Assembly (NCBI GenBank): GCA_964508195.1
Contig: CAZDSH010000006.1
Span: 1-51,486, forward strand
Direction of reading: 5' to 3'
Length of the DNA: 51,486 bases
DNA from: JAAYEV01 sp964508195
GTDB taxonomy: Bacteria > Bacillota > Clostridia > Ch29
The position numbers and the translations under genes are program-made. Below the pieces are notes generated by a model. The model did not search any database, was not told where the DNA came from, and saw only the letters and a program-made list of their open reading frames with translations. Shown piece after piece: positions 43,722 through 51,486 of this stretch; the stretch's first letter is position 1; every line of letters begins with the position of its first letter.

Positions 43722-45737
43722 CTATAACGTATCGTGACGGTCTTTAAGTTCATTAAACGCTCTCTCGTCAATAATTCTTACGCCGAGCTCCTCGGCCCTG
43801 TTCAGTTTGCTACCGGGGTTTTCACCGGCCAATACATAATCGGTGTTCTTGCTCACATTTGAGGTTACCCTTCCCCCTAGATCCTCTATTATTTGGGTAG
43901 CCCCTTTACGCGTATAATCAGCTAGGGTGCCGGTCAATACGAAGGTCATACCTTCAAAGGGCCCCTTAGCCTTTGTAGCACTTTTATCCGCGGTCATAAC
44001 AACCCCCGCATCTTCTAAGTTTTTTATAAATCTTTTATTTTGGGGTTGTTTAAAAAAAGTTGTTATGCTTTCGGCTATTACATCGCCTATTTCCGGTATA
44101 TCCACAAGTTCCTTTTCGTCGGCATGTCTTAGCGCATCCATACTTTGAAAGTGCTCCGCTAGTATAACGGAGGCCCGGGCGCCTACGAAGGGTATACCTA
44201 ACGCCGCTATCACCCGGCTGAAGTCCCGTGTTTTTGAGCTTTCTATAGAGGATAAAAGGTTTTCTACGGATTTTTCGCCCATCCGTTCAAGGCCTATCAA
44301 CCTTTCCCTGTATTCTTTTAGCCGATACAGATCCGAGGCATCATGGATAAGACCTTCGTCCAATAACAGCTTTATCGTGGCAGGCCCTAGCCCGGCTATA
44401 TCCATGGCACCCCGGGACACAAAATGTATTATGCTACGCCTACTCTTCGCGGGACAGGCTATCCCCGTACAGTACGTAGCCGCCTCGCCCTTGGGCCTTA
44501 TCGTATCGGAACCGCATTCGGGGCATCTTGTGGGCATACGGAATTCCTTCTCGTTACCGGTCCTATCCCGAGTCAATACTTCAGTAACTTCGGGTATTAT
44601 ATCCCCGGCCTTTCTTATGAGCACCGTATCCCCTATACGTATATCCTTTTCCCGTACATAGTCCTCATTATGCAGCGTAGCCCTTCCTACGACGGACCCG
44701 GAAACCTCTACGGGCTCCAACACCGCGGCGGGGGTAAGTACACCGGTCCTGCCCACCTGTACTATTATATCTTTAACTTTGGTAATCATCGTTTTAGCCG
44801 CAAATTTGTATGCTATGGCCCAGCGGGGGCTTTTGCCCGTAGCCCCTAATAATGTTCTATGTTCCAGGGAATTCACTTTTATAACTATGCCGTCTATTTC
44901 GAAGGGAAGGCTGTACCTTTTTTGCTCCCAATCGGTACAAAACCCTATGATATCGTCGATGTTATTGAATACTTTGTATCCGGGGCTCACCTTGAAACCC
45001 TGTTCCTTGAGGTATTCCAGGCCCTCCGAATGGGTCTTAATATCCCTGCCTTCTATGCTCTGTAAGTTGAACACGAATATATCCAGCGCCCGGGATGCCG
45101 TTACCGACGGATCCAACTGGCGCAACGAGCCCGCCGCGGCATTACGCGGGTTTGCAAAGGTTTTCAGGCCTTGGTTTTTTTGTCCCTCGTTCAGCCTTTT
45201 AAACTCTCCAAGGGGCATAAAGACCTCGCCCCTTACCTCGATGTTTACCCCTTCCCTTAACCTTAGGGGTATAGTTTTAACGGTGCGCAAATTAGCGGTG
45301 ATATCCTCGCCGACGATACCATCCCCCCGGGTTGCACCCCTTTCTAATATCCCTTCTTCATAGGTAAGGGCTACGGAAAGCCCGTCTATTTTAAACTCGG
45401 CAACGTACTCTACGGCCCCGACGATGCCCCTTACCCTTCTATCGAAATCCCGTAGCTCATGTTCGTTAAAAGCATTAGCGAGGCTTAAAAGCGGCGTTTT
45501 ATGTGCCACCTTTTTAAACCTTTCCGAGGCCTTACCCCCTACCCTCTGTGTCGGTGAATAGGCCGTCACAAACTGTGGGTACCGGTCCTCTAGTGCCTGG
45601 AGCTTATTCATAAGCATATCAAAGTAATGATCAGGCACTACGGGATCATCTAGTACGTAATATCGGTAATTATGTTCTTCTATCTCCTGCCTCAACCTTT
45701 GGATCTCTTCCTGTACCTTTTCGGCGTTCAATTCCAT
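43722..45737 (-). CDS. ligA: NAD-dependent DNA ligase
   Basis: A 671-aa replicative ligase. The adenylation domain has the nucleophile Lys116 in KIDG. The OB fold is followed by a C4 zinc finger (about 405-430, CPECG...C...C), helix-hairpin-helix repeats (about 450-580) and a C-terminal BRCT domain (about 595-671, GMTFVLTGTL). All motifs and the length are canonical. AGGAG precedes the ATG. Confidence 0.97.
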   Translation of the reverse strand: MELNAEKVQEEIQRLRQEIEEHNYRYYVLDDPVVPDHYFDMLMNKLQALEDRYPQFVTAYSPTQRVGGKASERFKKVAHKTPLLSLANAFNEHELRDFDRRVRGIVGAVEYVAEFKIDGLSVALTYEEGILERGATRGDGIVGEDITANLRTVKTIPLRLREGVNIEVRGEVFMPLGEFKRLNEGQKNQGLKTFANPRNAAAGSLRQLDPSVTASRALDIFVFNLQSIEGRDIKTHSEGLEYLKEQGFKVSPGYKVFNNIDDIIGFCTDWEQKRYSLPFEIDGIVIKVNSLEHRTLLGATGKSPRWAIAYKFAAKTMITKVKDIIVQVGRTGVLTPAAVLEPVEVSGSVVGRATLHNEDYVREKDIRIGDTVLIRKAGDIIPEVTEVLTRDRTGNEKEFRMPTRCPECGSDTIRPKGEAATYCTGIACPAKSRRSIIHFVSRGAMDIAGLGPATIKLLLDEGLIHDASDLYRLKEYRERLIGLERMGEKSVENLLSSIESSKTRDFSRVIAALGIPFVGARASVILAEHFQSMDALRHADEKELVDIPEIGDVIAESITTFFKQPQNKRFIKNLEDAGVVMTADKSATKAKGPFEGMTFVLTGTLADYTRKGATQIIEDLGGRVTSNVSKNTDYVLAGENPGSKLNRAEELGVRIIDERAFNELKDRHDTL

Positions 45738-45752
45738 AGGATTGCTGCTCCT

Positions 45753-46697
45753 TTAGCTAAATATTTTAGCCATCTTATCTATACTCTCGTATCCGCTTAT
45801 GTCGTACTCCATAAGCGGTATCCTGTACAACACTCTTTTGCCGAACTTATCCTCTATCTGCTTAAGATAACCGTCCTCTATCTCTTTTCTTTTTTTGAAA
45901 AAATCACTATCAATTATTTCGGGCATAATGCGGTTAATTATTACACCTTCGACTATTATGCCGTTCCTTTCAAGGAAATCTATAGACTTTTCCGTTTCCA
46001 GTATAGGCAACTGCTGCGGGTTCAGCACGAACACAAAGCCCGCCCTTTTGTCGTCTATTAGAAACTCCCGGGCCTTTTCGAATTTTTGTTTCCTATCTAA
46101 GAGTATTGCCATTACTGGGTCATCCTTTACCCTTTCTTCTAAGGATTTATCTGCTACCGAGGCCATGCGCATCATTTTGTTCACATTCCGACGTCGCTCT
46201 ATCATGCCCTCGAGCCATCGGCCCATAAGCTCCGGCAGGGATAAAAGCCTTAAAGTATGCCCCGTAGGTGCGGTATCGAACACCACTTTTTGAAACTCAG
46301 TCCCGACTAGATCTATTATCTCGATAAACCGGTCAAAAATAGCCGCTTCCTCGGCACCGGGCGAATGATACGCGGCATCCAGTTGCCTTTGTATCTCCAC
46401 TATTATGTTAGCGCTAAAGCTACCTTGCATCTGTTCCTTAATCCTGTTTATATACCTCTTGCTCTCCGCCTCGGGCTCTATCTCGATACCGTAGAGGTTG
46501 GCGTCTAACTTCTGCGGCCTATCCCCTAACTGTACCTGAAATATCTGGCCTAGGGAATGGGCGGGGTCCGTAGAAAGCACCAACGTCTTATAGCCCTTAC
46601 GCGCCAGGTTTAAAGAATAGGCTGAGGAGCATGAAGTCTTGCCCACGCCGCCCTTGCCACCGAAGAATATTATTTCCTTGTCTAAAAGCTTCGACAT
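45753..46697 (-). CDS. ArsA/GET3/TRC40-family ATPase
   Basis: A 314-aa SIMIBI-class ATPase. It has a deviant Walker A GKGGVGKT (14-21), switch I STDPAHSLGQ and switch II VFDTAPTGHTLRLLSLP. It is a single-domain form (ArsA proper has two), closer to the bacterial Get3-like group. No ars genes are nearby. It is immediately followed upstream by a cory-CC-star-type gene, a pairing I recall from other Clostridia. Possible role is membrane-protein targeting or metal handling; not shown here. Confidence 0.87.
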   Translation of the reverse strand: MSKLLDKEIIFFGGKGGVGKTSCSSAYSLNLARKGYKTLVLSTDPAHSLGQIFQVQLGDRPQKLDANLYGIEIEPEAESKRYINRIKEQMQGSFSANIIVEIQRQLDAAYHSPGAEEAAIFDRFIEIIDLVGTEFQKVVFDTAPTGHTLRLLSLPELMGRWLEGMIERRRNVNKMMRMASVADKSLEERVKDDPVMAILLDRKQKFEKAREFLIDDKRAGFVFVLNPQQLPILETEKSIDFLERNGIIVEGVIINRIMPEIIDSDFFKKRKEIEDGYLKQIEDKFGKRVLYRIPLMEYDISGYESIDKMAKIFS

Positions 46698-46715
46698 AAT
46701 ATCGTCCCCCTTCCG

Positions 46716-47015
46716 TTAATGGAAATGATATTTCTCGAACTGTTCGTCTAATATGTCCTTCTTGTCCGCCATACGTATCTCCCAGCCCTCTAGCTCCTTG
46801 GCCATATAGGGCAATAGCTCCAATGTATAATAAGAAGCGGGGGATGGTATTCCTAAAAAGTCCGAAAAACAAAGCAATATAAAGTAGTCGTTACCGTCTA
46901 GAGCGTCCTTTCTAATTATACGTACAGCGTTTTCTCTAGCCCCCTCAAAAAAACCGCGGTTCACATCGGCTAAGAACCTAAAACCTTTCATTATGCCTTT
47001 TTTAATCCTTGACAC
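46716..47015 (-). CDS. Cory-CC-star-type small protein
   Basis: A 99-aa protein resembling the cory-CC-star family by eye, with a basic amphipathic N-terminus (SRIKKGIMKGFRFLADV), an acidic core with DYFILLCFSDFLGIPSPAS and a C-terminal charged helix. Function is unknown. It starts at GTG 47015 with GGGAGG at 8 nt, and ends 18 nt before the ArsA-like gene, so the two are probably co-translated and act together. Confidence 0.7.
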   Translation of the reverse strand: MSRIKKGIMKGFRFLADVNRGFFEGARENAVRIIRKDALDGNDYFILLCFSDFLGIPSPASYYTLELLPYMAKELEGWEIRMADKKDILDEQFEKYHFH

Positions 47016-47029
47016 CGGTATTACCTCCC

Positions 47030-49507
47030 TTATTTTAATAATTTTAACGGTGCCGTATCCGCCCGCATTTTCTTGATACCACGGCCCGGGAATGCAACGG
47101 TCACTTCAGCGTCCTCTCCATTCCCCTCCGTCTTTATTACGGTACCCATGCCCCAAATTCGATGCTGTATTCGGCTACCTGGTCGGTAAGGGCTGTTATC
47201 GTTGCCTATACCGCCGGCATCGCTGCCGCGTAGGGCGCCACTGTCATTACTACGCGACGAACCGCCGCCGGCGCCTGGGATACCGTCACCGCGAAGGGTA
47301 CCATCCCGCGGGGTACCATCGCTGCTACGCATAAATCCGCCCGCCCCGGCCCCTGTATTAATTCTGCCGCTGCCGGACCATGGGCCCCTAGTAATTATCT
47401 TTACAAGATCTCCGGGTATTTCGCTTAAAAACATCGAAGGCAAGTTCATATTAATGCTTCCGTATAGCATCCTTCTTTCGGCGCAGGTCAAATAAAGAAT
47501 CTCCTTAGCCCTCGTCATGCCTACATAACACAGCCTTCTTTCCTCCTCCAGCTCCTCGGGTTCTTCGATAGCCCTATGGAGCGGAAACACGCCGTCCTCC
47601 ATACCCGTCATAAATACTACAGGAAATTCAAGCCCCTTGGCGCTATGGAAGGTCATAAGCGTAACACCGTCGCCCTCGTCGAGGTTATCGGTCTCCGATA
47701 CAAGTGCCACCCTTTCTAAAAATTCAAGGAGTGTATCCTCCCCTTCATCGTTCCTTTCAAAGCCTATGGCAGCGGACATAAGTTCTTGTATGTTTTTTAC
47801 CCTTTCCTCCGCCTCTACGGAATCCTTTTCTTCGAGGGCCTTCACGTAACCGGTTTTATCGAGTACCTCCGAAATAAGCGCCACTACGGGAAATGTATCC
47901 CGCATAGCTATAAAGCCCTTAATCATACTCGCAAACCCTTCGATGCGTTTCGCCATCCCCGAGGGAATATTCCCCTCCTCTACGATACCGGTCATGGCAT
48001 CGTAAAGGCTTGTTTCAAACCGGGAAGCGTACTGTTCGAGTAGGGCGACGGTTTTATCACCTATTCCCCTGCGGGGGCTGTTTATTATCCTTTTAAGGGC
48101 CACGTCGTCAGCGGGGTTTAATATTACCCTTAGGTATGCTAATACGTCCTTTATCTCTTTGCGCTGATAAAACCCGAGGCTGCCCACTATCCTATGGGGT
48201 ATTGCCTCCGTAATAAAGGCCTCCTCCAGCACCCTTGACTGGGCATTAGTCCTGTATAGTACCGCTATATCGGAAAGTTTTGTCTTTCCATCGGCACAAA
48301 GATCCCTGGTTTCGTTTATTATGAAATCCGCCTCATGGTTTTCCGTGGCGGCCTGGTAGTACCTGGCCCTATGTCCTTCCGCTTTTTGTGTCCATAGCCG
48401 TTTTGCCTTCCGTCGTTGGTTGTTTGCGATAACACGGTTAGCCGCGTCTAGTATGTTCCCGGTAGAACGATAATTCTGTTCGAGTTTTATTACCGTAGCC
48501 TCGGGATAGTCCAGTTCAAAGTCTAAGATATTCGCTATGTTCGCCCCGCGGAACCTGTATATGGATTGATCATCGTCACCTACGACGCATAGATTTCTAT
48601 GACCCTTAGAGAGCAGATGCACAAGCTCGTACTGAGGCGTATTCGTATCCTGATATTCATCCACAAGGATATACTGGAACCTATTTTGGTAATAGGACAA
48701 AACCTTCGGATGTTTATTAAAAAGCTCTAATGTTTTTAGAATGAGGTCATCGAAGTCCAGGGCATTATTAGCCTTTAATTTATCCTGGTACAGCCGGTAT
48801 ACGCGGCCTATCTGTTCTGCGACAAAGCTATCCGCTGCCGAAGCGATGTATTCCTCCGGTGATAGTAAATTATCCTTTGCTTTGCTTATCATAGCCAGTA
48901 CCCTTTTAGGAGTAAAATTTTTCTCGTTTATGTTAAGCTCCCTAAAGCAGTCCCTTATAACCGTCTGCTGGTCTAACGTATCATAAATAACAAAATTTCT
49001 CTCGTAACCAATCCTCTCTATCTCCCGCCTTAGTATCCTGACGCAGGCAGAATGAAAAGTACTCACCCATATAGGAAAATCCATATCCCCTATTAGTTCA
49101 TGGACCCTCTCTTTCATTTCACCGGCGGCTTTATTCGTAAAGGTTATGGCCAGTATATTACCGGGATGCACCCCTTTGTCCTGTAGCAGACTAGCCGCCC
49201 GCGAAGTCAGTTTGCCCCTATTGCCCATCTTCATCTCTCTTATGTATCCCCTTAGATCCTCAAGGTCCTCCGCCCTTAAATCCGCGGGGCAATAGGTACT
49301 CCCATAGGCATCGCCGTACTTTATTATATGGGCGATCCTATTGACGAGAACCGTGGTCTTACCTGAACCGGCCCCGGCCAGGACCAACAACGGGCCATTG
49401 ACGGAGAGCACAGCTCTCCTTTGCATATCGTTTAAATGATCGTATTGCATATTTATTATAGTATCCCTTAACTCGTAAAACTCTTTTTTAAAGTTATCCT
49501 TTGGCAT
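47030..49507 (-). CDS. pcrA: PcrA/UvrD-type DNA helicase
   Basis: An 825-aa superfamily 1A 3'-to-5' helicase in repair and replication restart. It has Q motif LNDMQRRAV, Walker A LAGAGSGKTT, ITFTNKAAGEMKERV, Walker B VDEYQDTN, QNYRSTGNI, TFHSAKGLEFPVVF and YVGMTRAKEILYL. A long Gly/Ser/Arg-rich linker (about 700-775) leads to a C-terminal Tudor-like domain with IQHRIWGMGTV, which in PcrA contacts RNA polymerase. AGGTGG precedes the ATG. The linker is more GC-rich than the rest of the gene. Confidence 0.95.
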   Translation of the reverse strand: MPKDNFKKEFYELRDTIINMQYDHLNDMQRRAVLSVNGPLLVLAGAGSGKTTVLVNRIAHIIKYGDAYGSTYCPADLRAEDLEDLRGYIREMKMGNRGKLTSRAASLLQDKGVHPGNILAITFTNKAAGEMKERVHELIGDMDFPIWVSTFHSACVRILRREIERIGYERNFVIYDTLDQQTVIRDCFRELNINEKNFTPKRVLAMISKAKDNLLSPEEYIASAADSFVAEQIGRVYRLYQDKLKANNALDFDDLILKTLELFNKHPKVLSYYQNRFQYILVDEYQDTNTPQYELVHLLSKGHRNLCVVGDDDQSIYRFRGANIANILDFELDYPEATVIKLEQNYRSTGNILDAANRVIANNQRRKAKRLWTQKAEGHRARYYQAATENHEADFIINETRDLCADGKTKLSDIAVLYRTNAQSRVLEEAFITEAIPHRIVGSLGFYQRKEIKDVLAYLRVILNPADDVALKRIINSPRRGIGDKTVALLEQYASRFETSLYDAMTGIVEEGNIPSGMAKRIEGFASMIKGFIAMRDTFPVVALISEVLDKTGYVKALEEKDSVEAEERVKNIQELMSAAIGFERNDEGEDTLLEFLERVALVSETDNLDEGDGVTLMTFHSAKGLEFPVVFMTGMEDGVFPLHRAIEEPEELEEERRLCYVGMTRAKEILYLTCAERRMLYGSINMNLPSMFLSEIPGDLVKIITRGPWSGSGRINTGAGAGGFMRSSDGTPRDGTLRGDGIPGAGGGSSRSNDSGALRGSDAGGIGNDNSPYRPGSRIQHRIWGMGTVIKTEGNGEDAEVTVAFPGRGIKKMRADTAPLKLLK

Positions 49508-49762
49508 TTATTGACCACCTGCAATTCTAATTTTAACACAAAAAAGAGGAAGTTGTGTTCCTCTTTTTTATAATAGTATACCATAATTACATTGTATAAA
49601 AATATATATTCCCTAGCCCGGCGTATTTCCCGCCTCGTCGCAGTACCCATAGCACCATGCCCCCAATCACGGCCCCGGTACACCCTCCGATTCGTTATAC
49701 CCACGGCCCCGGTGCACCCTTCGCCCGATGTGCCTCCGACCTCGACGGGGGTCATCTTTTTT
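49508..49762. other. GC-rich intergenic patch with direct repeats
   Basis: It holds two direct copies of CACGGCCCCGGT(A/G)CACCCT (49668-49686 and 49702-49720, 34 bp apart) in a stretch far more GC-rich than its surroundings, plus the hairpin at 49541-49569. A minus-strand frame crosses it (49468-49755) but lacks a ribosome site and runs into pcrA. Confidence 0.6.
49541..49569. terminator. Bidirectional-type terminator hairpin upstream of pcrA
   Basis: GAGGAA/TTCCTC stem (46-51 and 58-63 of the 495xx block), extended by A/T runs on both sides. On the minus strand it lies only 34 nt before the pcrA ATG, so it ends the dehydrogenase transcript or acts as a leader attenuator for pcrA. Confidence 0.65.
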
Positions 49763-50719
49763 TTAATACTGCCTGTCGTAGTCTATTATGTTTACCATAT
49801 CCTTTTCCTTGCCTTCGATAAATGCCCCTAGGTTTTCTATAAACAGTTCCATGATCCGGTCCATATAATGGGGCGTAGGCCCCGCTATATGCGGCGTCAA
49901 TATCACATTTTCAAGGTCCCATATAGGGCTTTCCTCAGGCAGGGGTTCTTTTTCGAAGACGTCTAGCCCCGCCCCGGCTATCCAGCCCTCCTCAATGGCC
50001 CTTATAAGTGCCTTTTCCTGTACGATAGGCCCCCGGGCTACATTTATAAACCATGCGGTCTTTTTCATCTTCCTAAACTGGTCCTCGCCGATCATACCCT
50101 TAGTTTTGTCCGTTAAAGGTACGAGGATCACTACAAAATCGCTCTGTTCAAGCAACCGATCCATTTCGCCAATGCCGTATATCTCATCGAAATGTTCTAC
50201 GTCCTCTACGGTGTTTTTTATGCCGAGTATCCGCATGTCGAAGGCTTTGAGCTTCCGTGCCGTCTCCCTTGCCACGGCCCCAACGCCGACGAAACCTACC
50301 GTTTTGCCGTACAGTTCGTCGATTTTAACGGGGTCCCATTTCGCCGCAAGATGAGCCTTAGTATAATGATAGGATCTCCTTACTATGGAAAGCAAAAGGC
50401 TTACGATAAACTCCGACATCTGTATCCTATGTACTCCCCTGGCATTCGTGAGGATTATTCCTTTTTCCCTGAGGTAGTCGAAGGGAAAGTGGTTGATCCC
50501 GGAAAATACGCATTGTATCCATTTTAGGTTTTTCATCCTTTCCAGGTCCCCACGGTCAATCTCCATCTGGTTCGTTAAAAGTACCCGGGCCTCGGCAAGC
50601 TCCGGCCCGGCCTTTTCGAAATCTTTAACCTTTATGATCTCTACCCTGTCCCCGAACCTTTTTTGTACGCTGTTTAACTGCTCCGCCGTTAAGCTATAAG
50701 TGCATATAACCTTTGTCAT
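49763..50719 (-). CDS. D-2-hydroxyacid dehydrogenase family protein
   Basis: A 318-aa NAD-dependent oxidoreductase. The Rossmann motif is VGFVGVGAVARETA (about 147-160). The catalytic Arg is in INVARGPIVQ, the Glu in FEKEPLPEESP and the His in TPHIAGPT. Family members reduce 2-ketoacids or oxidise phosphoglycerate or related acids; the substrate is unknown. It lacks an ACT domain, so it is not a typical SerA. A good ribosome site precedes the ATG. Confidence 0.88.
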   Translation of the reverse strand: MTKVICTYSLTAEQLNSVQKRFGDRVEIIKVKDFEKAGPELAEARVLLTNQMEIDRGDLERMKNLKWIQCVFSGINHFPFDYLREKGIILTNARGVHRIQMSEFIVSLLLSIVRRSYHYTKAHLAAKWDPVKIDELYGKTVGFVGVGAVARETARKLKAFDMRILGIKNTVEDVEHFDEIYGIGEMDRLLEQSDFVVILVPLTDKTKGMIGEDQFRKMKKTAWFINVARGPIVQEKALIRAIEEGWIAGAGLDVFEKEPLPEESPIWDLENVILTPHIAGPTPHYMDRIMELFIENLGAFIEGKEKDMVNIIDYDRQY

Positions 50720-50810
50720 AGCCTTGCACCTCCTGGTATTTTTGGTTTCCCCTATGTTCTATTGATACACCCTTAAAAGTCTGTATAAACACGATTATTC
50801 ATTATATCCC

Positions 50811-51137
50811 TTACTCGGGTTTATACTCCCTAGCGCTGCTCGTTTCATCTTCTAAGCGTTCTAATACCATATTATAACCGTCGGCCCCGTATTTAATGAA
50901 CCGGTTTACACGGCTTACGGTGGCGGAGCTCGCCCCGGTGCTTTCGACTATCTCGCCATAGGTCTTACCATCCTTTAGCATACGTGCAACGGTAAACCTC
51001 TGGGATAGGGCCTTAAGCTCTGTAATGGTGCAGACGTCCTCAAAGAACATGTAACATTCGTCTATACTGCGCAATTTCAAAATAGCTCTGAAAAGATAAT
51101 CGGTCTCATCGTTTTTAAGCTTCGGATTAACGGCCAT
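50811..51137 (-). CDS. YerC/YecD TrpR-like protein
   Basis: A 108-aa protein with a TrpR-type helix-turn-helix (about 40-90): LKALSQRFTVARMLKDG, YGEIVESTGASSATVSRVNRF. The N-terminus and charged C-tail match YerC/YecD proteins of Firmicutes. It is a predicted DNA-binding protein; targets are unknown. GGAGAG lies just before the ATG. Confidence 0.9.
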   Translation of the reverse strand: MAVNPKLKNDETDYLFRAILKLRSIDECYMFFEDVCTITELKALSQRFTVARMLKDGKTYGEIVESTGASSATVSRVNRFIKYGADGYNMVLERLEDETSSAREYKPE

Positions 51138-51279
51138 ATCTTATCTCTCCTCCACTATTTACTATATCAATTATACCTAAAGTTTTAATACTTTAACACT
51201 TTTATATATAAAACATGCGATTGCCTCGGTTTTATCCATTTTATATTGAGTATATACCGACGGGCCTTTGTAAAAAATA

Positions 51280-51325
51280 TTTATTACTATATATAACGTG
51301 ATAAGGACTTTACATCTTCTAGCGT
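51280..51325. repeat. Right arm of the terminal inverted repeat (non-satellite edge)
   Basis: The stretch from the A/T-rich run through ACGTGATAAGGACTTTACAT is the reverse complement of about 96-146, with two or three differences. Confidence 0.8.
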
Positions 51326-51486
51326 GTCATCCTGAGCGTAGCACCCAGCGTGTCATCCTGTGAGCATAGCACCAGCGTGTCATCCTGAGCGTAGCACCAG
51401 CGTGTCAGCCTGTGAGCATAGAACCAGCGTGTCAGCCTGGGCGTAGCACCAGCGTATCAGCCTGGGCGTAGCACCAGCGTATCAGC
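51321..51486. repeat. Right terminal tandem repeat (25/27-bp units)
   Basis: Six full units starting at 51321, 51347, 51374, 51399, 51426 and 51451, and a partial one at 51476. The first is 26 bp; the others are 25 or 27 bp. They are in the opposite orientation to the left array. The outermost units drift (GTCATCC to GTCAGCC to ATCAGCC). The window ends inside the array. Confidence 0.9.

Noticed and set aside
49468..49755. Open frame of 95 codons across the GC-rich gap upstream of pcrA (-)
   Set aside because: No ribosome site, low-complexity GC-rich translation, crosses a terminator hairpin and enters pcrA out of frame.

Overview
The window looks like one complete contig from a low-to-mid GC Firmicute, most likely an endospore-forming member of the Clostridia. 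The evidence is the tig-clpP-clpX-lon-engB order, gatCAB beside ligA and pcrA, the rph-rdgB pair, a two-GerMN spore lipoprotein, an AMIN/Amidase_3 cell-wall hydrolase, DUF1540 and YerC genes, strong AGGAGG-type ribosome sites, and frequent GTG and TTG starts. I cannot name the genus. Both ends run into the same roughly 25-27 bp tandem repeat in opposite orientation, which probably explains why the contig stops there.

Layout: (1) 1-292 terminal repeat, then an EamA transporter. (2) 1200-7557 (-) protein quality control: trigger factor, ClpP, ClpX, Lon and the ribosome-assembly GTPase EngB, with a promoter ahead of tig. (3) 7674-9256 tRNA-Gly, a DUF1540 mini-protein and a leucine-type amino-acid dehydrogenase. 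(4) 9406-10666 (+) two tandem c-di-GMP-I riboswitches, each with its own terminator, ahead of a secreted transglutaminase-like protein. (5) 10761-13976 (-) aroF-tyrA-aroA. (6) 14036-15603 (-) a BTAD regulator and a separate, independently transcribed 53-aa tyrosine-rich peptide gene. (7) 15733-18407 RtcB, tRNA-Leu, nitroreductase, DUF6092 and an SDR remnant. (8) 18417-30271 a peptide uptake and processing cluster: LysR regulator (+) facing M29/NicX-like enzyme, PepV-like dipeptidase, lipoprotein binding protein, DppBCDF, a second M29/NicX-like enzyme and an Asp/Glu racemase-family protein (-). (9) 30281-32600 (+) an eroded integrated element: heptad-repeat coiled-coil protein containing a 100-N gap, XRE regulator, short coiled-coil paralogue, broken ImmA/IrrE gene and deleted tyrosine integrase, ending against tRNA-Arg. 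(10) 32608-33168 (-) six tRNAs behind a consensus promoter. (11) 33276-40481 phosphoesterase, RdgB, RNase PH, GerMN lipoprotein, UPF0316/DUF2179 protein, amidase, AIR-synthase-like protein and a Cys-rich mini-protein. (12) 40493-51137 (-) GatB, GatA, GatC, LigA, ArsA-like ATPase, cory-CC-star-type protein, PcrA, D-2-hydroxyacid dehydrogenase and YerC.

Most of this is housekeeping. The parts that deserve attention are the tandem riboswitch leader, whose two terminators share a conserved loop complementary to the aptamers; the tyrosine-rich mini-gene with its own promoter and terminator; the repeat-expanded coiled-coil gene and its repeat-less paralogue; and the peptide cluster with two NicX/M29-like enzymes. 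Functions are assigned by recognising motifs by eye; no database search or folding program was run.
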